The translations under genes and the position numbers were made by a program. Below are positions 1-6,113 of a stretch of DNA of 6,906 nt, one piece after another. The notes under the pieces are model-generated. The model made no database searches and was not told the DNA's origin. It saw only the letters and a program-made list of their open reading frames with translations. Source of the stretch: Terriglobus sp. (GTDB lineage Bacteria > Acidobacteriota > Terriglobia > Terriglobales > Acidobacteriaceae); contig JAHFTZ010000127.1 of assembly GCA_023265355.1 (NCBI GenBank), positions 1-6,906 of the forward strand, read 5' to 3'. Position 1 is the stretch's first letter. Each line of letters starts with the position of its first letter.

Positions 1-54
1 GACACTGCAGAAATTGCGGCTCCGGAAGCGATCCGTCTCGAAGTAAGCCAGTAA
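1..54 (+). CDS. C-terminal tail of an upstream gene (partial)
   Basis: The first reading frame is open from base 1 to a TAA at 52-54 and encodes 17 residues ending in RLEVSQ. The mixture of acidic, aliphatic and Ala/Pro residues looks like an ordinary soluble protein tail. A possible hairpin begins at its stop codon, as expected at a gene end. The third frame is also open across this stretch, to about position 93, so the frame choice is not certain. Nothing can be said about function from 17 residues. Confidence 0.4.
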   Translation, partial: DTAEIAAPEAIRLEVSQ

Positions 55-78
55 AGGAACGGATGCCTCGTTTCCTTT
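53..78 (+). terminator. possible hairpin terminator after the upstream gene
   Basis: AAAGGAA at 53-59 pairs with TTCCTTT at 72-78. The inner bases C60-G70, G61-C69 and G62-T68 can extend the stem around a single bulged T71. The 3' arm is pyrimidine-rich, but no run of T follows it, so it is at best a weak intrinsic terminator. It could equally be just a leader hairpin. Confidence 0.25.
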
Positions 79-105
79 CCCTGGAACGCATGTAACCCAC
101 GGACT

Positions 106-136
106 TTTCCTGCAAGGATGTTGGCCAGACAGGAAA
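106..136 (+). promoter_or_regulatory. leader hairpin covering a Shine-Dalgarno-like site
   Basis: TTTCCTG at 106-112 is perfectly complementary to CAGGAAA at 130-136, leaving a 17-base loop. The right arm contains AGGAAAG (131-137), which would be the ribosome binding site of the 40-codon ORF starting at 141, so pairing would hide that site. I found no convincing -35/-10 pair between 55 and 276. Any regulatory role is inference. Confidence 0.25.
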
Positions 137-140
137 GCCG

Positions 141-263
141 ATGAACAAGTGGCGGCCCTCTGCCGATGGATGTATGCTTTGGATGTTCCGAAGTACCTGC
201 ATCCCTTGCTCTATCTGGGCAGCACCCAGCGCGTGGTCGCTGTGTGTGTTTGCTTTCTCTTGA
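141..263 (+). CDS. doubtful 40-residue leader ORF upstream of the lipoprotein
   Basis: An ATG at 141 follows AGGAAAG (131-137) at a short spacing and reads to TGA at 261-263. The predicted 40 residues are rich in Trp (positions 4, 14, 26, 32) and Cys (11, 20, 23, 35), with a hydrophobic end. I recognise no family. The TGA stop lies inside the TGAGGT element (261-266) that is the best ribosome binding site for the lipoprotein at 277, so translation of this ORF could influence the next gene. The odd composition and small size also fit a chance ORF in a leader, which I consider more likely than a real protein. Confidence 0.2.
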   Translation: MNKWRPSADGCMLWMFRSTCIPCSIWAAPSAWSLCVFAFS

Positions 264-276
264 GGTCTGCCGCGTC

Positions 277-1212
277 ATGGTTCTCACCCGTTTCGCCGCC
301 CCGTGGTTTCTCGGGTCATGGTTGCTCTTCTTGCTCCCCCTCGCTGGATGCGGATCGGGGATTGTCGACGACTGTTCCGCTTTCGCGTCATGCGCTACTG
401 TGGTGCCACAAACCGGAAATCCGGTGGTTGCAGTACCGGGGCCTGCGCCGACACCAGCTCCAGCTCCCAATCCAGATCCAGATCCGAAACCAGTTCCCGC
501 GCCGACGCCTCTACCAGTCTGGGTGAACGGCTTCACCTGGATCGGTCAATCGGCTGACACCGGAGTGCATCAGGGATATGCCACGGACGGCGCCGATGCG
601 CACTACTTCTTCGATACCGGAGCGTTGTTCAAGAGCAGCTCCTATCTACAGAACACACCGGTCACGGCGAACTACAGTCCACTGATTGACGGCACCAACC
701 ATATGGGTGATGGAGCCTATTACGCTGGAAAAATCTACGACATCGTGGAGAACTGGCAGGGCTGTGGCGCTCCGCCCTCTCGCGCCGCAATTGTGGTCTA
801 TGACGCGCAGACGCTCAAACGCCTCTCCTTCACCGACATCACGATGAATCACCACGAGACATCCAGCATCACGATTCTGCCGGAGACGAATGAAGCCGTG
901 GTCACCTCTTACTGCGACGGCACAAAGCTCTTCGTCTATTCCCTGGCTAACTTCCAACTCACGCGTACGATCCCGCTTCCGATACCGATTGCCCTGATTC
1001 AGGGAGTCACCTACAACGGCGGCTTTCTTTATCTGGTGGAGCACTATGGCGGACTGTACGGCCTGCGTCTCGCAGACGGCGAGGAACGAAAACTGCATCA
1101 AGCTCCCTTTTTCGGAGAATACGAAGGTCTTGATTTCAAGAACGGAGATCTGCGCTGGCTGATCAATCGCAGCGACGGCCAGCACATCCTTAATCTGTAC
1201 GTACCGAACTGA
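277..1212 (+). CDS. secreted lipoprotein with Pro-rich linker and propeller-like repeats
   Basis: A 311-residue predicted lipoprotein of unknown specific function. Residues 1-24 form a type II signal peptide: Arg5, a hydrophobic stretch from about 10 to 22, and the lipobox L22-A23-G24-C25. Cys25 should be lipidated and anchor the protein outside the cytoplasm. Residues 54-80 form an extended linker alternating Pro with Ala, Thr, Asp and Lys. The domain from about 81 to 311 contains recurring strands of the type 'QG-x-x-aromatic-x-G-x-x-aromatic' starting near H98, H142, T195, Q242 and E283. This spacing of about 41-53 residues suggests a small beta-propeller (inferred, not proven). Cys163 and Cys213 in the domain, and Cys33 and Cys39 near the anchor, could form disulfides. 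I chose the ATG at 277 over the in-frame ATG at 166 because it puts the signal peptide at the N terminus and has TGAGGT 10 bases upstream. The gene stands alone, 54 bases before hslR. A glutamine-cyclotransferase-like or other propeller fold is possible, but no catalytic signature was recognised. Confidence 0.8.
   Translation: MVLTRFAAPWFLGSWLLFLLPLAGCGSGIVDDCSAFASCATVVPQTGNPVVAVPGPAPTPAPAPNPDPDPKPVPAPTPLPVWVNGFTWIGQSADTGVHQGYATDGADAHYFFDTGALFKSSSYLQNTPVTANYSPLIDGTNHMGDGAYYAGKIYDIVENWQGCGAPPSRAAIVVYDAQTLKRLSFTDITMNHHETSSITILPETNEAVVTSYCDGTKLFVYSLANFQLTRTIPLPIPIALIQGVTYNGGFLYLVEHYGGLYGLRLADGEERKLHQAPFFGEYEGLDFKNGDLRWLINRSDGQHILNLYVPN
434..516 (+). repeat. low-complexity Pro codon repeat (linker)
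   Basis: Proline codons alternate with other codons through the lipoprotein linker. Short tandem DNA units are visible, such as CCAGCT twice near 464-475 and CCAGAT twice near 472-484. At the protein level this is a stiff, extended Pro-X spacer that lifts the folded domain away from the membrane. Such tracts are prone to length change by slippage, so length may vary between strains; this last point is inference. Confidence 0.5.
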
Positions 1213-1266
1213 GGCGCGGTCGCGATAGAATCTGGTTCAGTCTCGAACGTTATCGAGCAAAAAACA

Positions 1267-1650
1267 ATGTCCGAAAACACCACATCCGTCCGCATGGACA
1301 AGTTTCTTTGGGCGGCGCGTTTCTTCAAGACGCGCGCGCTCGCTGCGCGTGCGTGCGAACTGAACCGAGTGCAGTCGAACGGCCATGTTGCGAAACCCGC
1401 ACGCGATGTTCGTGTGGGCGACATGCTTCGGATCAGTTCCCCAGCCGGGGAGTATGAGATAAAGGTTCTTCTGCTGAGCGAGATGCGTGGCCCGGCGGCG
1501 GTCGCACAGACGCTTTTTGAAGAGACAGAGGCAAGCCGCGAACTGCGCGCCAAGGCCGCAGCAGAGCGGAAGGCTCTTGCTCACTTCGAGCCGAGCGTTC
1601 GTCCCACCAAGCGCGACCGGCGCATGATTCACAGCTTTCGCGGTGACTAA
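1267..1650 (+). CDS. hslR: S4-domain RNA-binding protein, Hsp15 family
   Basis: A 127-residue basic protein matching the Hsp15 (HslR) family over its whole length. Residues 9-57 are the S4 RNA-binding domain, with the family block VRMDKFLWAARFFKTRALA at 8-26, the NGH turn near 38-40 and the KPARDV segment. Next come a short beta segment with the conserved RGPA (74-77) and FEETEAS (84-90), then a basic helical tail with RPTKRDRR at 112-119. In E. coli, Hsp15 binds free 50S subunits that still carry a nascent chain on tRNA and helps rescue them after heat stress; the same role here is inferred. No strong Shine-Dalgarno precedes the ATG, only a GAG and an A-rich stretch (1255-1267). A TAGAAT box at 1226 lacks a partner. 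The gene converges on glmM with three bases between the stop codons. Confidence 0.9.
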   Translation: MSENTTSVRMDKFLWAARFFKTRALAARACELNRVQSNGHVAKPARDVRVGDMLRISSPAGEYEIKVLLLSEMRGPAAVAQTLFEETEASRELRAKAAAERKALAHFEPSVRPTKRDRRMIHSFRGD

Positions 1651-1653
1651 AGC

Positions 1654-2997
1654 CTAGATTCCCAGTTCTGTCTGAATCGCTGCTGCGATGGCGTTGGCAT
1701 GCTGCCGCATCAGGGCTTCGTCTTCAGCTTCGATCATCACGCGAGCCAGGGCTTCTGTTCCCGAGTAGCGAATGACGACGCGGCCGCTCTCCGCGAGGTC
1801 TACTTCTGCTGCGGAGATCGAGGAGACCACAGTCGGAATGGTGTCGAGGGCTTTTTTCTCGCGGACCTTCACATTCACAATCACCTGCGGAAAGACCTTG
1901 AGATCGCTTGTAAGTTCTGCAAGGGATTTCCTCGAGCGGTGAAGGATGTCCAGTAGAAGGAGCGCGGTGAGGAGACCGTCGCCGGTGGTGGAGCGGCCGC
2001 TGAAGAGAATGTGGCCGCTCTGCTCTCCTCCCAAAGATGCGCCCGTCTTTATCATCTGTTCGAGCACGTACTTGTCGCCGACGTTGGCGCGCACCATGCG
2101 GATGCCGCTGCGCTTCAGCGCGGCTTCGAGCCCCATATTGCTCATCGTGGTCGCAACGACGAGATCGTCATGGAGCAGACCGCGTTCTTTTAGATCCCGT
2201 GCGGCGAGGAGCATCACAGCATCGCCGTTGACAACCTTGCCGTTCTCATCCGCGAAGAGCACGCGGTCGGCATCGCCATCGAAGGTGATGCCAAGATCTG
2301 CCTTCTCCGCAAGAACCATCTTTGCGACGATTTCGGGATGCAGAGCACCGCAGTTCTCGTTGATGTTGCGACCATCAGGGCTCGCGTTGTGAATGCGGAT
2401 CTCGCCGCCCAGACCGAGGAAGAGTTGCGGCGCGACGGACGAAGCTGCACCGTTGGCGCAGTCGATCACGACCCGCTTTCCATCGAGCGAGAGGCCATCG
2501 ACGGCGGCCTTCAGCGCCAGAACATATTCGGCGCGATCGGACTCTTCGACCTCTGGCGGTGTGGCTTCCGTTTCGAATACATCGGAGGCGAGGATTTTGA
2601 AGATCTCTTCTTCGATCGCAAGCTCTGTTGCGTCCGCGAGCTTATATCCATCCGGGCCGAAGACCTTGATGCCGTTATCCTGCCAGGGATTGTGCGAGGC
2701 AGAGATAACGATGCCCGCGCTGAAGCCGTGTGCGCGCGTGAGGAAAGCAATAGCCGGTGTGGTAATCACGCCCGCGCTTTCTACAGCGGCTCCGCCCTTG
2801 CGAAGACCTGCCGTGATCGTCGCTGCGATCCATTCGCTGGATTCGCGCGTGTCCATGCCGAGGACGATCTTTGGCTGCGTGCCGTCGCTGGCGACGTGAT
2901 GAGCCATGGCCACACCGATGGCAAAGATCGTGCGTTTATCCAGGGGAGCAACGCCTGCCACTCCACGAATTCCGTCGGTTCCAAATAGCTTTCTCAT
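1654..2997 (-). CDS. glmM: phosphoglucosamine mutase
   Basis: A complete 447-residue GlmM, the usual length, which converts glucosamine-6-phosphate to glucosamine-1-phosphate in the cytoplasm, the step before GlmU in UDP-GlcNAc synthesis. The start MRKLFGTDGIRG is typical. The active-site serine is Ser101 in SASHNP (99-104), the residue that carries the phosphate. The metal loop DGDADR is at 240-245, the sugar-binding loop GEQSGH at 324-329, and the phosphate-binding loop RYSGTE at 410-415. All four alpha-D-phosphohexomutase landmarks are intact. GlmM rather than ManB/Pgm is chosen from the N-terminal block and the GEQSGH context. The ATG overlaps the xseA stop by four bases (ATGA), and GAAGGAAA lies about five bases upstream inside xseA, so translation is probably coupled. 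The stop is three bases from that of convergent hslR, leaving no space for an intergenic terminator. Confidence 0.97.
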   Translation of the reverse strand: MRKLFGTDGIRGVAGVAPLDKRTIFAIGVAMAHHVASDGTQPKIVLGMDTRESSEWIAATITAGLRKGGAAVESAGVITTPAIAFLTRAHGFSAGIVISASHNPWQDNGIKVFGPDGYKLADATELAIEEEIFKILASDVFETEATPPEVEESDRAEYVLALKAAVDGLSLDGKRVVIDCANGAASSVAPQLFLGLGGEIRIHNASPDGRNINENCGALHPEIVAKMVLAEKADLGITFDGDADRVLFADENGKVVNGDAVMLLAARDLKERGLLHDDLVVATTMSNMGLEAALKRSGIRMVRANVGDKYVLEQMIKTGASLGGEQSGHILFSGRSTTGDGLLTALLLLDILHRSRKSLAELTSDLKVFPQVIVNVKVREKKALDTIPTVVSSISAAEVDLAESGRVVIRYSGTEALARVMIEAEDEALMRQHANAIAAAIQTELGI

Positions 2998-4508
2998 GCG
3001 TTTCCTTCGTCCCCCGTGACGCGGGCTTTAATTTCGCCGGACGCGAGCCGTGCCACGATGGCATCGCCATCCTGCACCTCTGCAGCGTTCCGTAATAATC
3101 TTCCATGCACGTCGAAGACCAAAGCGTATCCGCGGCGCAGAACGGACTCCGGGCTCAAGGCGCGCAGACGCGCGTCTTCGGTTCGTAAGTGCATGCGCAA
3201 GCGCTGCAGCGGAGCGATCATGCTCGCGCCGAGTCTCTGCTCCAAAAGCGTGAACAGTCTTCTGTCCGCGTCCACGCGACGCCCTGCATCCTGCCGCGCG
3301 AGTCTGTGTTCCACACCAGTGACGAGGGCGGTCTGCCGCTGGAGCAGAGTGGATATCGCACTCTCCGCGCGAAAACGCAGGGCGTCGACGTGCTGCTGGC
3401 GGCGCTCTACGGCAACGCCCACGCGGCTGACTGCGATCGCTGCGTTCAGACGGGCGAAGCTCTGGCGCGCGTGCATCTGCTGATAGCGCATCGCGCGCTC
3501 CAACCTGGTTTCAAGCGAGTCGACTTGCTCCCCCACGCGATGCTGGTGCTCTGTGATGAGTTCGGCGGCGGCGGATGGTGTGGGAGCTCGCAGGTCAGCA
3601 ACGAAGTCCGCGATCGTAAAGTCGGTCTCGTGTCCGATGGCGGAGACGACGGGAAGATCGCTCGCGGCGATGCTGCGAGCGAGGGCTTCATTGTTGAAGC
3701 CCCAGAGGTCTTCGGTCGATCCGCCGCCACGAGCGATGAGGATCAGATCGACCTTCGGCGCCGCTTCCGAATTGAAGTAGGCAATACCTGCGCGCACTTC
3801 GTCTGCGGACTCCGCGCCCTGCATCAGGGCCGGATAGATGAGCAGGTTGAGGCAGGCGTGCCGTCGCCGGGAGACGTTGGCGATGTCGCGGAGTACAGCG
3901 CCAGCCGTCGAAGTGATCACGCCGATGGTCTTGGGAAAACGCGGAAGAGCGCGCTTGCGTTCCGCGTCGAAAAGACCTTCGGCGAGGAGCTTCTGCCGCA
4001 GTTGCTCGTAGGCAAGGCGCAAGGCACCTTCGCCGCGAGGCTCCAGCGTCTCTGCGATGAGTTGCAACTGGCCGCGACTCTCGTAGACAGAGACGCTTCC
4101 GCGCACCAGCACCGATTGTCCGTCTTCCGGCTTCCAGCGCAGAAGCATCGCCTGCCTGCGAAAGAGAACCACCGGCAACTGCGCATCGCCGTCTTTCAGG
4201 GTGAAATAGACGTGTCCGCTGGGCGCTGAGCGGCAGTTCGAGATCTCGCCTTCGACCCACTCGTCGGAGTAGTCCTTTTCTACGTGTCCACGCAGATCCG
4301 CGACAAGTGAGCGCACGGTCCAGACCTTGCGCTCCTTTTTAGGCGCATCGATTTTGGCAATTTTTTGCAGGGGTTCGGCCTGTTCGAGAAAGAGAAGACC
4401 AAGTTGCCCCTGGACGTCCGCAGGTGCGGGTTGGCGAACGGACGCGGCTTTTCGCGGGCGCTTGTGAAACGCGGCCAGAGAAGTCGGCGTGGATTCGTCA
4501 GCAGCCAT
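2994..4508 (-). CDS. xseA: exodeoxyribonuclease VII large subunit
   Basis: A 504-residue XseA, the catalytic large subunit of exonuclease VII, which digests single-stranded DNA from both ends into short oligonucleotides. The OB-fold DNA-binding domain spans about 62-160. The catalytic domain follows, with IGVITS at 195-200, Asp208 in LRDI, ARGGGSTEDLWGFNNE at 259-274, and GHETDFTIADFVADLRAPTPSAAAEL at 292-317. Asp208, Arg260, His293 and Asp296 align by eye with the catalytic residues reported for E. coli XseA. A long helical region (about 320-450) and the C-terminal block with RRGYALV (458-464) and GD-I-ARL complete the protein. Residues 1-61 form an extra Lys/Pro/Ala-rich N-terminal extension before the usual start. 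The ATG at 4508 is the most upstream start possible in frame, and it has no Shine-Dalgarno (the upstream bases are pyrimidine-rich). The gene is 36 bases after the DUF2905 gene. The small subunit gene xseB is not in this window. Confidence 0.96.
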   Translation of the reverse strand: MAADESTPTSLAAFHKRPRKAASVRQPAPADVQGQLGLLFLEQAEPLQKIAKIDAPKKERKVWTVRSLVADLRGHVEKDYSDEWVEGEISNCRSAPSGHVYFTLKDGDAQLPVVLFRRQAMLLRWKPEDGQSVLVRGSVSVYESRGQLQLIAETLEPRGEGALRLAYEQLRQKLLAEGLFDAERKRALPRFPKTIGVITSTAGAVLRDIANVSRRRHACLNLLIYPALMQGAESADEVRAGIAYFNSEAAPKVDLILIARGGGSTEDLWGFNNEALARSIAASDLPVVSAIGHETDFTIADFVADLRAPTPSAAAELITEHQHRVGEQVDSLETRLERAMRYQQMHARQSFARLNAAIAVSRVGVAVERRQQHVDALRFRAESAISTLLQRQTALVTGVEHRLARQDAGRRVDADRRLFTLLEQRLGASMIAPLQRLRMHLRTEDARLRALSPESVLRRGYALVFDVHGRLLRNAAEVQDGDAIVARLASGEIKARVTGDEGNA

Positions 4509-4544
4509 AGCAAAGGAAAGTCTAGCAGCGGGGCGGGAGTCTTG

Positions 4545-4769
4545 TTACCTGCGCATCCGGCCAAAGAGGTAGAACAAAAGCGACAGGACGACACTGAACA
4601 GGATGGACGTCATGAGCGGGAAGGAGACCGACCATCCTTTGCCACGCCAGTTCATGTCTCCAGGGAGGCGGCCGAGTGGCACGCCTATCCGGCCAAAGAG
4701 AAGAACGGCTGCCCCGAGGACGCAGAGGAGTAATCCTGCTCCCAGAAACAGCCGTCCCAGGTCCTGCAT
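4545..4769 (-). CDS. DUF2905 two-helix membrane protein
   Basis: A 74-residue integral membrane protein of the DUF2905 family, with no established function. Helix 1 covers roughly residues 6-26 and helix 2 roughly 50-70. Between them lies the family signature GRLPGDMNWRGKGWSVSFPL (33-52), with the GRLPGD motif at 33-38. The C terminus is basic (GRMRR), suggesting a cytoplasmic end. The length is typical for the family. The ATG lies two bases after the TPR gene stop and has no strong ribosome binding site, so expression probably depends on coupling to that gene. In my memory of other genomes this family often sits near DNA repair or envelope genes, but I draw no function from that. Confidence 0.88.
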   Translation of the reverse strand: MQDLGRLFLGAGLLLCVLGAAVLLFGRIGVPLGRLPGDMNWRGKGWSVSFPLMTSILFSVVLSLLFYLFGRMRR

Positions 4770-4771
4770 GC

Positions 4772-5482
4772 TTACTGAACCGGTGCGCCGGTGAGCTTCT
4801 GCGCGGCCATTTCGCCGGCAGCGGACTTCGCGTCCTTGTCTTTCAGCTGCGCGTAGATCTTCTTGGCTTCGGCAGGCTTGTTCTCTGATTCATAGAGGTC
4901 GGCAAGCTGCATCTGGGCCAGACCTGCAGGGACGACGGTCGTCGGCTTCTCGGCGAGGTGTTTATAGATCGCAATCGCGTCGGCATCGCGTCCGCTCTGG
5001 CGATAGAGGTGCGCAAGGGCAAGGTTCGCGAGCGAACCCGTATCTCCGTTCCAACCGGAGGCGACTTCCTTCAGCGTCTTTTCGGCGGTGGCGGTCTGTC
5101 CGCTCTCCGCAGCCGTGACTCCGGCCATGTACTTGGCGTTGCGACCTGCGGAGGTCATGCCGTACTTATCGGCGACGACAGCAAATTCGCCGTATGCCTG
5201 CTTGGCCTTCGCCGCATCGGAGGGGAAGCTCTTCGTTCCGGGAGGAACCGGCTGTCCCTCCGAGGCGACCGGCGACTCGTAGGTGCGCATGGCGGCATCA
5301 AACTGCCGCTGCGCGCTGGCGGAACGGGCGTTGTAGATCAAGACGGAACCGACCACGACGAGGATCAAAACCAGCAGCGCCGAAACCGCGAGGACAAGCT
5401 TCTGGCGATTCTGGTTGGCCCAGTCCGCAACGGTGGGCGTGTGTGCGAGGTCTGGCTTGGCCGAACGGATGTGCGTTTCCAC
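4772..5482 (-). CDS. YfgM-like membrane-anchored TPR protein
   Basis: A 236-residue protein with one membrane anchor and a periplasmic TPR-like domain. From the chosen start, residues 1-28 are polar and cytoplasmic, 29-50 form one hydrophobic helix, and a helical Ala-rich domain follows. Helix-turn-helix repeats are visible in the segments AKAKQAYGEFAVVADKYG, LANLALAHLYRQSGRDADA and LAQMQLADLYESENKPAEA. The architecture fits the YfgM/TPR_21 group; E. coli YfgM is an accessory factor of the SecYEG translocon, but that role is only a hypothesis here. The start is uncertain. GTG at 5482 has AGAAGGA six bases upstream and gives an N terminus (ETHIRSAKPD) resembling related proteins as I recall them. 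GTG at 5578 is also in frame, has GAGGGG five bases upstream, and would add 32 Pro-rich residues. It is the first gene of the likely operon with DUF2905, xseA and glmM. Confidence 0.82.
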   Translation of the reverse strand: METHIRSAKPDLAHTPTVADWANQNRQKLVLAVSALLVLILVVVGSVLIYNARSASAQRQFDAAMRTYESPVASEGQPVPPGTKSFPSDAAKAKQAYGEFAVVADKYGMTSAGRNAKYMAGVTAAESGQTATAEKTLKEVASGWNGDTGSLANLALAHLYRQSGRDADAIAIYKHLAEKPTTVVPAGLAQMQLADLYESENKPAEAKKIYAQLKDKDAKSAAGEMAAQKLTGAPVQ

Positions 5483-5590
5483 GGGTGTTCCTTCTTGCAA
5501 AAGAGTGTCTGCTTCGATCCATTTTGAGGGGTCTTCGAAGGGCGGAGGCGATCCCGGTCGAGCCGGAACGCGTACCACAGCAGCCCCTCA

Positions 5591-5620
5591 AGTCTACCAG
5601 CGCAAATCCTTGCCCAGCAA
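5591..5620 (-). promoter_or_regulatory. candidate promoter for the TPR-DUF2905-xseA-glmM run
   Basis: On the minus strand TTGCTG (5620-5615) and TAGACT (5596-5591) are separated by 18 bases, a modest sigma-70-like match. Transcription would begin near 5584. That would leave almost no leader before the GTG at 5578 and cut off part of its ribosome binding site, while giving about 100 bases before the GTG at 5482. It is the best candidate in the divergent gap, but both boxes are imperfect. Confidence 0.3.
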
Positions 5621-5649
5621 CACGGTTTGCAACTACTTGCCCAGGGCGC

Positions 5650-5679
5650 TTGCTCTCCGTCCTTCCCTGCCATTACGCT
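5650..5679 (+). promoter_or_regulatory. candidate promoter giving a leaderless transcript
   Basis: TTGCTC (5650-5655) and TACGCT (5674-5679) are separated by 18 bases. TACGCT fits the loose -10 pattern TANNNT and ends six bases before the ATG at 5686. Transcription would then start at or next to the A of the start codon. This agrees with the absence of any Shine-Dalgarno before that ATG. The match is weak, so this is a suggestion only. Confidence 0.3.
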
Positions 5680-5685
5680 TACAGC

Positions 5686-6108
5686 ATGTATGAAGACTTC
5701 CATGTGACCGACCGCTGGACCGGTGAAGATCTGCATTGCACCTGGAAGGCGACCATGGTCGCCATTGCCACACGCCACGCAGACGCCACCGACATCCGTT
5801 TTGCCGTGAACGGACGGCCCATGTGGATCGCCATGCCCAACACCGCATGGATTGAGCAGAAGCGACGGACGGGCTTCGTCATCACGGATTACGCCGCCGC
5901 ACAGGCTGCAGGCCGGTACCTCAAGACCATTGTGGAAAACGGCTATGACAACGGGCGCGAGATTTATACGATGACGGTCGAGGAAGTCCTGGAGAATGTG
6001 GAAGCCGTGGTGCGCCAGGCGGGAAGCACGGCGCTGCTGCCCTCCCTCCCGGTGATCGATTCCAATGTGAAACCCGAGACGCTGCTGGGCGAACTCGCAG
6101 TCGACTAA
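5686..6108 (+). CDS. conserved-looking hypothetical protein, 140 aa
   Basis: I do not recognise a named family. The 140-residue product is soluble, with no signal peptide or membrane helix. The N-terminal half looks alpha/beta, with hydrophobic and aromatic strands (WKATMVAIAT 20-29, DIRFAVNGRPMWIAMP 36-51) and Trp at 11, 20, 47 and 55. Residues 66-87 and 96-112 look helical (TDYAAAQAAGRYLKTIVENG; MTVEEVLENVEAVVRQ). The tail from about 117 is Pro/Leu-rich and may be flexible. The ATG at 5686 is chosen because the frame further upstream is antisense to the TPR gene and because a candidate -10 box fits directly ahead. No ribosome binding site is visible. It is divergent from the TPR operon and is followed after five bases by another small gene, with which it is probably co-transcribed. 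Codon use and GC content look like the neighbours, so there is no sign of recent transfer. Confidence 0.8.
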   Translation: MYEDFHVTDRWTGEDLHCTWKATMVAIATRHADATDIRFAVNGRPMWIAMPNTAWIEQKRRTGFVITDYAAAQAAGRYLKTIVENGYDNGREIYTMTVEEVLENVEAVVRQAGSTALLPSLPVIDSNVKPETLLGELAVD

Positions 6109-6113
6109 CCGTC

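Noticed and set aside
166..276. Longer start for the lipoprotein at ATG 166
   Set aside because: It would bury the signal peptide and lipobox 37 residues inside and has no good ribosome binding site; ATG 277 fits a type II signal peptide exactly.
646..1185. 179-codon - strand open frame inside the lipoprotein gene, and a second at 1098-1553
   Set aside because: The + strand reading gives a coherent lipoprotein and Hsp15; these opposite frames show no family and overlap both.
1226..1257. TAGAAT box (1226-1231) and 5-bp hairpin CTCGA/TCGAG (1242-1257) before hslR
   Set aside because: No acceptable -35 element lies at the right distance, and the hairpin is too short to claim a function or terminator on either strand.
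2338..2988. 216-codon + strand open frame antisense to glmM
   Set aside because: It lies entirely inside intact glmM on the other strand and has no recognisable protein features.
3189..4229. Long + strand open frame (346 codons) antisense to xseA
   Set aside because: It is a GC-driven mirror of the xseA coding frame. The opposite strand encodes all XseA motifs, while this frame shows no domain and has erratic composition.
4509..4547. Fusion of DUF2905 and XseA, since both share a reading frame across 4545
   Set aside because: A TAA at 4545-4547 separates them cleanly and each protein is complete by family length, so no read-through or frameshift is implied.
5194..5685. Upstream extension of the 140-residue protein frame to an ATG at 5194
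   Set aside because: The added segment is antisense to the TPR gene and is Arg/Pro/Trp-rich translation of a shadow frame. The ATG at 5686 gives a sensible protein.
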